Shown piece after piece: positions 6,619 to 15,293 of a stretch of DNA of 41,363 nt. Numbering within the stretch: the stretch's first letter is position 1; each line of letters opens with the position of its first letter. This DNA is from Sphingobacteriales bacterium. GTDB lineage: Bacteria; Bacteroidota; Bacteroidia; Chitinophagales; UBA2359. The translations under genes and the position numbers were made by a program. The notes under the pieces were generated by a model. That model searched no databases. It was given only the letters and a program-made list of their open reading frames with translations, and was not told the DNA's origin. The stretch spans positions 1 through 41,363 of the forward strand of contig JADKCK010000058.1 in the NCBI GenBank assembly GCA_016718845.1, in the 5' to 3' direction.

Positions 6619-9033
6619 ATGTTAAAACAGTTTTTGCCCTTAGCTGCCTTTGCTCTTTTTTTATTATCTGGTTTGGCATCTGCCCAAAATACAGGCACCC
6701 GCAGCGACACCCTCGACGTGCTGCACTATAGCATTGCCTTAAATATCGTTAATCTAGCACCGCCTTTATCGGGCACAACTACCTTGCGTATTGTACCTAA
6801 AATAAATAACCTAAACACCATAAACCTCGATTTGGACGATGGTTTTACCGTATCGGGGGTTACGTACAATGGTGCAGCCAATAGTTTTACTCAAGATGGA
6901 GCCTTGTTGCACATTCCGTTGGCACAAGCCATTAACCCTACCGACACCATTAACATAGCCGTAACGTATAGCGGCATTCCGCCACAAGCTAGTTTTGGTG
7001 GATTTTATTTTACCAGCACCTATGCCTATAATTTGGGCGTAGGCATTGGCGTCGACCCGCCAACTTTTGGCAGGGCTTGGTTTCCGTGTGTGGATAATTT
7101 TGTGGAACATGCCACCTTTGAGTATTACATTACCACCGCCAACAACCGAAAAGCTTTTTGTGGCGGATTGCTGCAAGATGTGCTAACCAATGCCGATAAC
7201 ACCAAAACGTGGCACTGGACATTGAGCCAACCCATACCTACCTACTTGGCATCGGTGGCGGTTAGCGATTATCAAACCTTAACAAGCAGCGTGCAAAGCA
7301 TTGCAGGCAATACCGTGCCTGTACAATTGGGCGCACGCGCCGCCGATACCACCGACCTCAAAAACTCGTTTGTGCATCTGCCCGATGCCTTCCATGTTTT
7401 TGAAGATGCTTGGGGCGCTTATAAATTCGATAGGGTGGGTTATGTGGTTGTGCCTTTTAATGGCGGAGCTATGGAACACGCCTGCAATATTGCCTACCCC
7501 ACCTTTGCCGTTGATGGTACGCTTACATGGGAGCATCAGTTGATGGCTCACGAGTTTTCGCACCATTGGTTTGGCGATTTAGTAACCTGCCAAACAGCCG
7601 CCGATATGTGGCTCAACGAAGGTTGGGCATCGTATTGCGAAAGCTACTTTTTAGAGGGCGTATATGGACGAGATAGATACAACAACGATATGCGCAAAAA
7701 TAATAGCGAGGTAATGCAATATGCACATATCCGCGACGGCGCGCACTTGCCCGTTGCAGGCGTGCCTTTTGATGCAACCTACGGCGACCACGTATACAAC
7801 AAAGGAGCAAGCGTTGTGCACTCGCTGCGCGGATATATGGGCGATGATGCCTTTTTCGACTGCGTAAAACAATACCTAAATACTTACGCCTTCAAAAACA
7901 CCACCACCAACCAACTACGCGATTTTTTGAGTGAGTGTTCGGGTAAAGATTTAACCAACTTTTTTAACGATTGGGCATTTAGCGCCGGCTTTGCCAATTT
8001 TACCCTCGACTCGACACAAGTGGCTTTTAACCCCGATAACACCTATACCGCCCACCTATTTGTGCGCCAACGCCTATATGCCGCCCCACATTATTACCAA
8101 AATGTACCTATCCAAATTACCTTTTTCGACTCGCAACTTAACCCCTATACCGAAACTTTTGTAGTTAGTGGTGGTTGTACACAAGTAGCTACTACTCTAC
8201 CCTTCTATCCCGTTTATGCCGCCCTTGATTGGAATCAATTGCTAAACGATGCCACCACCGACCAGCATCTAACCCTAAAACAAACAGGTACCATTGCTTT
8301 TGACGATGAAAAAATGAGCGTAACCGTAAGCAGCATCACCGACTCGACCTTACTGCATGTGTCGCACCATTGGGTAATGCCCGACCGCTTAGACACCCCA
8401 AATCCCAACTTAAAGCTATCGCCCAACCGATATTGGCACATTGGCGGCTACCAAACAGGCACATTTAGCGCCTCGGCGGTGTTTACCTACAACGGCAGCA
8501 ACTCGACGAGTGGCGGGTATTTAGATAATGCCCTTATATCAGGCTCCGAAAACAACCTGCGTTTGTTATACCGTGCATCGTCGGCAAACGACTGGACAAC
8601 TTTACCCAGCGCCCAATACACCATTAACACTCAAGGTAGCAGCACCGACAAAAAAGGCAGCATAAGCCTTGCCAACCTACAATTTGGCGAGTATACCTTA
8701 GCCTTTGCCAACCCTACACAAGCCGATACGCTGCAAACCATTATCCCCGATTGCATAGCTACTGCCCTAATACCCACACCTACGCCAAATTTACCCTTTA
8801 CCGTTTCGCCCAACCCCGCCAACGATACCGTTTTGGTAGATTGTGCTACCTTTGAACCAAACAGTTTATTATCTGTCACCGATTATTTGGGTAGATTGAT
8901 GCACAAGCAAAATCTTACGCAACCAAAAACCATTATCAATACTCAATTGTGGAAAAATGGCTTGTATTTTGTGCAACTACAAACACCCCAAAGCAAACAA
9001 AAACAAGTGATTAAGTTGATTGTTAATCATTAG
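6619..9033 (+). CDS. Secreted M1 family metallo-aminopeptidase with T9SS sorting domain
   Basis: A zinc aminopeptidase of family M1, removing N-terminal residues from peptides outside the cell. The ATG at 6619 is preferred over 6553 because it puts a clean signal peptide (MLKQFLPLAAFALFLLSGLASAQ) at the N terminus; the product is then 804 residues. Catalytic features: exopeptidase motif GGAMEHA near 281-287 (family form GAMEN), HEFSHHW zinc site at 311-317 and the third ligand Glu334 in WLNEGW, 18 residues further on. After a linker domain the last ~80 residues form a type A sorting domain (SPNPANDT, DYLGRLM). It probably helps digest protein or peptides for uptake, in line with the TonB-dependent receptor nearby. 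Confidence 0.92.
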   Translation: MLKQFLPLAAFALFLLSGLASAQNTGTRSDTLDVLHYSIALNIVNLAPPLSGTTTLRIVPKINNLNTINLDLDDGFTVSGVTYNGAANSFTQDGALLHIPLAQAINPTDTINIAVTYSGIPPQASFGGFYFTSTYAYNLGVGIGVDPPTFGRAWFPCVDNFVEHATFEYYITTANNRKAFCGGLLQDVLTNADNTKTWHWTLSQPIPTYLASVAVSDYQTLTSSVQSIAGNTVPVQLGARAADTTDLKNSFVHLPDAFHVFEDAWGAYKFDRVGYVVVPFNGGAMEHACNIAYPTFAVDGTLTWEHQLMAHEFSHHWFGDLVTCQTAADMWLNEGWASYCESYFLEGVYGRDRYNNDMRKNNSEVMQYAHIRDGAHLPVAGVPFDATYGDHVYNKGASVVHSLRGYMGDDAFFDCVKQYLNTYAFKNTTTNQLRDFLSECSGKDLTNFFNDWAFSAGFANFTLDSTQVAFNPDNTYTAHLFVRQRLYAAPHYYQNVPIQITFFDSQLNPYTETFVVSGGCTQVATTLPFYPVYAALDWNQLLNDATTDQHLTLKQTGTIAFDDEKMSVTVSSITDSTLLHVSHHWVMPDRLDTPNPNLKLSPNRYWHIGGYQTGTFSASAVFTYNGSNSTSGGYLDNALISGSENNLRLLYRASSANDWTTLPSAQYTINTQGSSTDKKGSISLANLQFGEYTLAFANPTQADTLQTIIPDCIATALIPTPTPNLPFTVSPNPANDTVLVDCATFEPNSLLSVTDYLGRLMHKQNLTQPKTIINTQLWKNGLYFVQLQTPQSKQKQVIKLIVNH

Positions 9034-9128
9034 TCTGTTGTATTTTTTTCCAAGTCGTATCATTAAATGATTGCTTATTATTTGGGCAGAACGCTTATCT
9101 ATCATTCATTATTTATTATCTACAGCTT

Positions 9129-10001
9129 ATGCTACAAAATTATTATTTAGGGGGTCCGTTATGGGCAAATAAAAATTGGGTTGGACATGTGTATCCGTCA
9201 AACACAAAAGCCACTCATTTACTGCGTCAATATGCCACTATTTTTAATACGGTTGAAGGCAGCACTACTTTTTACAGTTTGCCAAACAACGAAACTATAC
9301 AACGTTGGCGGGCAGATACACCCGCACATTTTAGGTTTAGTTTTAAGTTTCCGGAGGTAATTACACATCAGCGCAAATTGCACAATGTACGCAACGAAAT
9401 GGCTTTGTTTTTGCGAACAATGGAGCCTTTAACCGAAAAAATTGGCAATTTATTTATTCAGTTGCCACCCAATTTCGACCGTTTTGGGTTAGAGGTATTG
9501 CAAAAGTTTTTACTTAGCCTGCCCCCCGATTTTGTGTACAGCCTTGAAGTTAGGCACTTAGATTTTTATACCACCGATTATGCCGAGCGCCTAAACGATA
9601 TGCTGCGCACCTTTGGCATTAACCGAGCTATGTTTGATACCGTTGAGTTGTTTAAGCTAAAAAACCCAACCGACGAGGACGTAATAGAAGCACAACGCAA
9701 AAAGCCACGTATGCCCGAGTATTTTGTGGCTACGGCGCAAAACCCGTTTTTGCGTTATGTGGGGCATAAAACCCTTGACCCCAATACCCAACGCCTTGAA
9801 ATTATTGCCACCAAAGTTGCCGAATGGATACGGGCAGGTTTGCAGCCGTTTGTGTACTTCCATACCCCCAGCGACTACGAAGCCCTGCATTTGGCTCGAT
9901 ATTTTCACCAAATCTTGGCAAAAAATACCGATTTAGTTTTAGGTACACTGCCTCCGTTTGGTGCCGAGTTGCACAATAACGAGCAAGGTAATTTGTTTTG
10001 A
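9129..10001 (+). CDS. DUF72 family protein
   Basis: This 290-residue soluble protein belongs to DUF72 (YecE-like), a TIM-barrel family of unknown reaction. Visible family marks are GGPLWANKNWVGHVYP at the N terminus, the NTVEGSTTFYSLP segment near residues 38-50, RFSFKFPEVITH near 67-78 and LFIQLPPNF near 107-115. It lacks a signal peptide, so it is cytoplasmic. It follows the aminopeptidase by 95 bases in the same direction, so the two may be cotranscribed, although their locations differ. A strong terminator follows. Confidence 0.88.
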   Translation: MLQNYYLGGPLWANKNWVGHVYPSNTKATHLLRQYATIFNTVEGSTTFYSLPNNETIQRWRADTPAHFRFSFKFPEVITHQRKLHNVRNEMALFLRTMEPLTEKIGNLFIQLPPNFDRFGLEVLQKFLLSLPPDFVYSLEVRHLDFYTTDYAERLNDMLRTFGINRAMFDTVELFKLKNPTDEDVIEAQRKKPRMPEYFVATAQNPFLRYVGHKTLDPNTQRLEIIATKVAEWIRAGLQPFVYFHTPSDYEALHLARYFHQILAKNTDLVLGTLPPFGAELHNNEQGNLF

Positions 10002-10041
10002 TGCTGAAATAGTCCTCCTATAATGGTGGTGAGTGTAGATA

Positions 10042-10095
10042 TAGCACTAAAAAAGTGGCTGCCTTGTATTTGCAAGGCAGCCACTTTTTTGTGCT
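10042..10095. terminator. Bidirectional terminator between convergent genes
   Basis: AAAAAAGTGGCTGCCTTG pairs with CAAGGCAGCCACTTTTTT across a 5-base loop; the outer AGCAC/GTGCT also pair. It serves the DUF72 gene and the convergent cyanophycinase-like gene. Confidence 0.9.
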
Positions 10096-10132
10096 AAAAA
10101 TCATCAAATCGACATAAACACCTCTCAAAAAG

Positions 10133-11368
10133 TTAATTTTGTGTTACACTAACAATGCCTACTGTGCCGTTTGTCCATTGTATTTGTGTGGTGGGTGTGC
10201 CTTGTCCGCTAACAATGGTTCCGTTGCTGCCTACTGTCCAGGTGTAGGTTGCGCCTGCTGTGGGGTTGTCTATAGTATACGTATACACGCCGCCGCTGCA
10301 CGAGGTGGTGTTGCCGCTAATGTTTAAAGCCACATTAGTTGGGGCGGTACCTGTGGTGGTGGTAAAAATACCATTTTGTACGTACCAATGTTTCCAAGCT
10401 CCGCCGCTGTTGCTTGTCCAATCGTTTAGGTCAAAAAAGTTGCTGCCGTCGGGTGTGCCTGCAATTTTACACACTTTAAGCGCCTGTTGGTTTCTGTCCC
10501 AAGTAAGTGGGGTGGCATTTTGGCAGGTTTCGGGGGTGTTGGGTGGCGTGCAGTTTGTTTGCAAAAAATAGGCAAAGTCGTCGTTGTTTGGGTAATCGCC
10601 AAATACACGGGCAATACCATCTTCGTTGATACAAACAGCGGTGTATTCTTCTGATGCAATACCACGTGGGTTAATATTTAGGTCGGTCATCATCTTTGCC
10701 AAAAAAGCGGTGTGTCGTCCTTTGCGGTCGGGGTTGTCGTAGTGGGTATCGGTTATGGTGTTTTGTAGATAGGGATTGTTCAAAAAATCGTGGTAGCCAA
10801 TAGTCATGTAGGTGTTATAGGGGTTGGCGAGCGCTTCGGCGCTTGTCACCGAGCCATTTTGTGCCGAGAAATAAGCATCGCCCATAATAGCCATGCCTGC
10901 GCTTGTGCCGCCAATGGTTACATTTTTTTCGTTGATGAGGTAGTTAATGGCATCTTTCATGGGGCTGTTTTTCCAGATAGATACATAGTCGTATTGGTCG
11001 CCGCCGGCAATCCAAAGAGCTTCGGCATTGCGTATTTGGTTGCTTACGTAGGGGTTGTTTGCTGCCGCCGCCGATGCCACTACTATCGTCTCGACCGAGT
11101 TGACGGTTACGCCCAAATCGGTATACAAATAGGTGTTGTAGCCGTCGCTACCTGTGGCACGCAACACCACTACATCGCCGCCGCCTGCTCGTTGCAAAAA
11201 CCAAATCATGGCGTTGTCGTCTTCGGTGGCTCCGCCCATTAGCACCGTACCACCTTGTGTGGTAGTGCTTACATCGGCGGTGCTACCCGTAAAATAGCTA
11301 GTGTAGGTTTGGGCTGATGTTGATAGCGCCAATAATACACAAAAGATGATAAGTAAAGGATTTTTCAT
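10133..11368 (-). CDS. Secreted cyanophycinase-like (S51) protein with C-terminal PKD-like domain
   Basis: Signal peptide 1-20 (ending STSAQ). Residues 38-270 resemble cyanophycinase/peptidase S51: GGTVLMGGATED at 39-50, AGGDQ at 121-125 and the nucleophile elbow GGTSAGM with Ser156. Known members hydrolyse cyanophycin or act as dipeptidases; the substrate here is unknown. Residues ~335-411 are a PKD-like domain (GNTTSCSGGVYTY, ATYTWTVG) that stops abruptly at SVTQN, where relatives usually continue into more domains and a sorting domain. I infer loss of the C-terminal sorting signal, so the protein may stay in the periplasm. The start codon is fused to a heptamer repeat (11368-11395), which replaces the ribosome-binding region. 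Confidence 0.82.
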   Translation of the reverse strand: MKNPLLIIFCVLLALSTSAQTYTSYFTGSTADVSTTTQGGTVLMGGATEDDNAMIWFLQRAGGGDVVVLRATGSDGYNTYLYTDLGVTVNSVETIVVASAAAANNPYVSNQIRNAEALWIAGGDQYDYVSIWKNSPMKDAINYLINEKNVTIGGTSAGMAIMGDAYFSAQNGSVTSAEALANPYNTYMTIGYHDFLNNPYLQNTITDTHYDNPDRKGRHTAFLAKMMTDLNINPRGIASEEYTAVCINEDGIARVFGDYPNNDDFAYFLQTNCTPPNTPETCQNATPLTWDRNQQALKVCKIAGTPDGSNFFDLNDWTSNSGGAWKHWYVQNGIFTTTTGTAPTNVALNISGNTTSCSGGVYTYTIDNPTAGATYTWTVGSNGTIVSGQGTPTTQIQWTNGTVGIVSVTQN

Positions 11369-11429
11369 TAATTGTTAATTGTTAATTGTTAATTGTAAAA
11401 AATATTAAGGTGTAAAAAATATTAAGGTG
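11368..11429. repeat. (TTAATTG)x4 and 17-bp x2 tandem repeats at the start codon
   Basis: Four perfect copies of TTAATTG (11368-11395) overlap the A of the minus-strand start codon of the cyanophycinase-like gene. They are followed by two perfect copies of TAAAAAATATTAAGGTG (11396-11412, 11413-11429). Copy-number change here would move any upstream signals relative to the start. Confidence 0.85.
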
Positions 11430-12358
11430 ATACACGACATCACCACATCGCCACTTCACTACTTCACGACATCGCCCACATCGCAAAATAGAACGCTGAT
11501 TTTTCGACACATAGATACATTGTTTGGTGTCACCACTTCGCCACTTCACTACTTCACGACATCGCCCACATCGCAAAATAGAACGCTGATTTTTCGACAC
11601 ATAGATACATAGATTGACATAGTTACATAGAATTACATTAGCTATGTTTGGTGTCACCACTTCGCCACTTCACTACTTCACGACATCGCCCACATCGCAA
11701 AATAGAACGCTGATTTTTCGACACATAGATACATAGATTGACATAGTTACATAGAATTACATTAGCTATGTTTGGTGTAACCACTTCACCACTTCGCCAC
11801 TTCACTACTTCACGACATCGCCCACATCGCAAAATAGAACGCTGATTTTTCGACACATAGATACATAGATTGACATAGTTACATAGAATTACATTAGCTA
11901 TGTTTGGTGTCACCACTTCGCCACTTCACTACTTCACGACATCGCCCACATCGCAAAATAGAACGCTGATTTTTCGACACATAGATACATAGATTGACAT
12001 AGTTACATAGAATTACATTAGCTATGTTTGGAGTCACCACTTCGCCACTTCACTACTTCACGACATCGCCCACATCGCAAAATAGAACGCTGATTTTTCG
12101 ACACATAGATACATAGATTGACATAGTTACATAGAATTACATTAGCTATGTTTGGTGTCACCACATCTCCACATCACTACTTCACGACATCGCCCACATC
12201 GCAAAATAGAACGCTGATTTTTCGACACATAGATACATAGATTGACATAGTTACATAGAATTACATTAGCTATGTTTGGTGTCACCACATCCCCACATCG
12301 CCACATCACAATTTCACCACTTCACCACTTCACCACTTCACCACTTCACCACATCTCC
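11430..12358. repeat. Seven-copy ~124-bp tandem repeat array
   Basis: The block GACATCGCCCACATCGC starts at 11468, 11558, 11682, 11814, 11938, 12062 and 12186, giving spacings of 90, 124, 132, 124, 124 and 124. The first unit lacks ~35 bases; the third carries 8 extra bases, one more copy of an inner CACTTCAC-type unit. Each unit has an octamer-like part (CCACTTCG/CCACTTCA) and a part with four ACATAG words. The 3' end dissolves into (TTCACCAC)x5 at about 12313-12352. Open frames on either strand inside the array are repeat shadows. There are no variable spacers, so it is not a CRISPR array. Confidence 0.92.
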
Positions 12359-13509
12359 ACTTTGTAGATAAAATCGAGTTGTTTTTCGTTGAAAGATTGA
12401 GGTACTAATCGCAAACAAAAGTTGCGTAGGGCTATTAGCATGGGGTTTTGTATTTGTGCCAATTTGCCCAATATCCACGAGTTGTTTACTACTGCATGGG
12501 TGCGTTTTAGGCGTTTTTGCTCGAAGTTGGTAAAAGCTTGGGCAATATTGTTGGGTTGCTGTCGGATACAGTTTAGCAATACGGCTGCATCTTCGATGGC
12601 TTGGCAGGCACCTTGCCCCATGTTGGGTGTGGTAGCGTGTGCGGCATCGCCCAATAAAAGTACTTGGTTGTAGGCATATTGGTTAATAGGTTTTAGGTCT
12701 ATGATGTCGTTCCAGATAAATTGATTGGCTTGGGTGGCTTGTAATATTTGCGGTATGGGGTAATGATAATCTTTAAAATGTAGGTACAAATCGGTTAGGT
12801 TTAGTGCCTGCATGGCGGGGTCGTTGGCAGTTGGGTTGTTCATCACCAAAAACCAATATACGCGCCCATCTTTAAGTGGCACAATGCCAAAGCGCCCGTT
12901 TTTGCCCCATGTTTCGGAGGTGGTATTGTAGTTGGCAATGGGGTTAGTGGTAACGCCCCGCCAACAGGTGTAGCCAGCGTATCGTATTTGGCTATCGGGA
13001 GCATATTTTTTCCGCACCACCGAGTGTATGCCATCGGCGGCAATAAGTGCATCAAAGCTTATGGTATAGGGTTGGTCGCCTTGGGTAATTACGGCTTTTA
13101 CTTTGCCCTCGGTTTGTACAACCTCTATGCAGCGGCTGTTTAGTTGCAGGGTATTGGGTTTTAGTTGTGCCATAAGGCATTTGTGTAGTTCGGCACGATG
13201 CACGGCAAAGTTGTCTTCGGTGTCAAATTTTGCGGCTATGCGCTCGCGGTTGGTTTGCGTAATTATTTTACCATTTTGGTCGATGATGGCAAAGGTGTTT
13301 TGCAGATGCCCTACCGACAATACTTCTTTTTTTATGCCTATATAATCGAGGGCTTTTAGGGCATTGGCAGCAAGTAGCAAACCTGCACCTACATTTTTTA
13401 TTTCGGCGGCACTTTCGTACACAATTACTTGGTGCGGGGTGTGGCGTTGTAGGGCAATGGCAGTGCATAATCCGCCAATGCCGCCACCAATAATGGCTAT
13501 TTTTTGCAT
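12346..13509 (-). CDS. FAD-dependent monooxygenase (aromatic hydroxylase type)
   Basis: A 387-residue single-component flavoprotein hydroxylase. Marks of the family: dinucleotide-binding GGGIGG at residues 8-13, the DALIAADGIHSVVR segment near 155 that binds FAD and NAD(P)H, and LLLGDAAHATTPNMGQG near 285 that binds the FAD ribityl chain. The closest types are salicylate hydroxylase, urate hydroxylase or kynurenine 3-monooxygenase-like enzymes; a kynureninase gene lies 11 kb away, but the link is weak. The last codons (VEMW and the stop) lie inside the octamer part of the repeat array, so the C terminus has been rewritten by the repeat. Confidence 0.85.
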   Translation of the reverse strand: MQKIAIIGGGIGGLCTAIALQRHTPHQVIVYESAAEIKNVGAGLLLAANALKALDYIGIKKEVLSVGHLQNTFAIIDQNGKIITQTNRERIAAKFDTEDNFAVHRAELHKCLMAQLKPNTLQLNSRCIEVVQTEGKVKAVITQGDQPYTISFDALIAADGIHSVVRKKYAPDSQIRYAGYTCWRGVTTNPIANYNTTSETWGKNGRFGIVPLKDGRVYWFLVMNNPTANDPAMQALNLTDLYLHFKDYHYPIPQILQATQANQFIWNDIIDLKPINQYAYNQVLLLGDAAHATTPNMGQGACQAIEDAAVLLNCIRQQPNNIAQAFTNFEQKRLKRTHAVVNNSWILGKLAQIQNPMLIALRNFCLRLVPQSFNEKQLDFIYKVEMW

Positions 13510-13759
13510 AATTGAAGGAGATGTTTGTAATTATGAGTTGGTTTGAGGTTTAAAGAGCGAGCTATAATTAGGTATTCTATGGCTCTATCTGCCAAATTTA
13601 TCTGCTTTGAACAAAAAAACACACTAAATAGATACAAGCTACTACAATAGTTGTTACCTTTATCGCTGATTAGTTAGGTACATTAACTACATCTTTATTT
13701 TCACAAAAACACATTTTTTTTTTACAAGAAACTTTTTACTAACAGCAAAAAAATACACT

Positions 13760-13952
13760 ATGAAACAGTATTACGCTACGTTTTTATTAGTTGTGCTTTG
13801 CCTATTATTTGGGCAAGTAGCATTTTCGCAAACTACCATCAACGGAACCGTTAGCGATGCTAGTGGTGGCTTACCGGGTGCAAAGATAAGCATTAAAGGC
13901 ACAATTGCAGCTACGCTTAGCGATGGCGATGGTAATTTTAAATTATGTGGTA
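13760..13952 (+). pseudogene. 5' part of an IS-interrupted TonB-dependent receptor
   Basis: This starts with a signal peptide (MKQYYATFLLVVLCLLFGQVAFSQ) and the first half of a carboxypeptidase-like regulatory domain (INGTVSDASGGLPGAKISIKG, DGDGNFKL), the usual N terminus of Bacteroidota TonB-dependent receptors. The insertion sequence enters at base 193 of the gene, and the frame stops at the TGA inside the left terminal repeat. Joining base 13952 to 15294 restores one uninterrupted 956-residue frame. Confidence 0.9.
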
Positions 13953-13994
13953 CGACATGAAGTTATAGCCCGTAAACGACAATAAGTTGTGTAC
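13953..13994 (+). repeat. Left terminal inverted repeat of the IS
   Basis: The outer 19 bases (CGACATGAAGTTATAGCCC) match the right end perfectly in inverse; the inner part (ACGACAATAAGTTGTGTAC) is imperfect. Confidence 0.85.
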
Positions 13995-14031
13995 CTTTGT
14001 GACCTTTAAATGACATTAATAATGTGTTTTT

Positions 14032-15250
14032 ATGGGTCAATCAATTAGCAAAGTTAAGCGTTTAATGATAATTTCGTTAAAAAAAAAGTATCTCTTTACG
14101 AGAGATTAGTAGCCAATTAGGTGTATCGTATGGGACGGTCAAAAAAATCTGTGCGAGCTATGCACTCCAGGGTCTTACGGGCTTAGATACTCACTACGAC
14201 CGTTGTGGAAAGATGAAACGCGATGCCATAAAACAAGACATCTATGAAACTGCCCTTAGTTTACGTAGCCAACACGAATTGTGGGGGAGCGACCGTATCC
14301 ATGTTGAGTTAGTTGATAAATATGGTTCTGATGCTCCCAATGTGCGAAGTTTACAACGTTGGTACCGGAAAGAACGGTATTCGGAGCCGAAAATGTGTCA
14401 TAACGAACCGTCTATTGGTAAATCTCGTGCTGTACACAATATTTGGCAGGTAGATGCCAAAGAACAACTTATTTTACAAGATGGTCAGGTTGCCTGTTAT
14501 CTCACATTTACAGACGAACATAGTGGTATTTGGCTTGGTAGCGTAATGTTTCCGTATCATCGTATCTGCCAAGTCCCTCTTAATGAGGTATTAGCGGCGT
14601 TTATCCGTATGTTTAAGCGTTGGGGCAAGGCAGGAAGTTTGCGTGTGGACAACGGCGAACCATTGGGTAATCCGAAGATGAATGCAACTTCTGCCCTCGC
14701 ATTGTGGTTGATTGCCATGGATGTAGACATGATTTGGAATAAACCGCACACGCCAACACAAAACGCCAAAGTAGAGCGGATGCAAGGCACCTCTGCACGC
14801 TGGGCTGAAATACACCAATGTAGCAACCTAACGATTTTACAAGAGCGTTTAGATGCAGAAGCCGTCATCCAACGTTCAAAACTTGTGGTTAAAAGGTTAA
14901 ATAATCAGACACGATTACAAGTGTTTCCTGAAATAGAAACGAGTCGCCGAACCTTTGATATGACCTCTTTTGACGTACAGCGCGTCTATGCGTTTTTAGC
15001 CACCAAGAAATACGTCCGAAAGGTATCGGCAAGCGGGGTTGTTACGCTTTACGGACAAAAATTTAATCTTGGACTCAAAAATAAAAACATTACGGTTGAA
15101 ATTACGCTCAATACGGGCACTGTCGCTTGGGAGTTTTATGATAATAAGACGCTCTTAGCTACCAAACCTGCACTACATCTAAGCGAACAGAATGTCCGTA
15201 ATATGACTGTTTTTACCCCTAATCCCCCTTCTAAACCAAACCCTAAATAG
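14032..15250 (+). CDS. IS transposase, split by an A9 run
   Basis: The DDE transposase has an N-terminal helix-turn-helix (SLREISSQLGVSYGTVKK) and an rve catalytic core with Asp in WQVDAKEQ, Asp in RVDNGEPLGNP and Glu in NAKVERMQG. The long frame begins with ATG at 14213, but homologous-looking coding sequence continues upstream. ATG 14032 opens MGQSISKVKRLMIISLKK and reaches a run of nine A (14079-14087); moving forward by one base there (as if A8) joins it to the helix-turn-helix and the core, giving ~405 residues. This is a frameshift mutation, slippage-based expression or a base-call error. It belongs to the IS481/IstA-like superfamily; no IstB-type helper is present. Confidence 0.85.
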
Positions 15251-15293
15251 TACACAACTTCGTGTCGTTTTGGTGGGCTATAACTTCATGTCG
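15250..15293 (-). repeat. Right terminal inverted repeat of the IS
   Basis: It ends in GGGCTATAACTTCATGTCG, the inverse of the left end. The transposase stop codon TAG overlaps its inner edge. Confidence 0.85.

Larger units (their letters stand above)
13953..15293 (+). mobile_element. 1341-bp insertion sequence with rve-type transposase
   Basis: The element has terminal inverted repeats starting CGACATGAAGTTATAGCCC on the left and its inverse on the right. It carries one DDE transposase gene and sits inside the receptor gene. No target duplication is seen: removing exactly 13953-15293 restores the receptor frame. Transposase type suggests IS481-like or a related rve group; exact family not assigned. 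Confidence 0.88.

Noticed and set aside
11382..11916. Overlapping 92-codon open frames with repeated NQRSILRCGRCREVVKW-type text
   Set aside because: They are translations of the 124-bp tandem repeat; the unit length is not a multiple of three, so frames drift from copy to copy.
11430..12358. CRISPR array
   Set aside because: The whole ~124-bp unit repeats with no variable spacers, and no cas genes are near.
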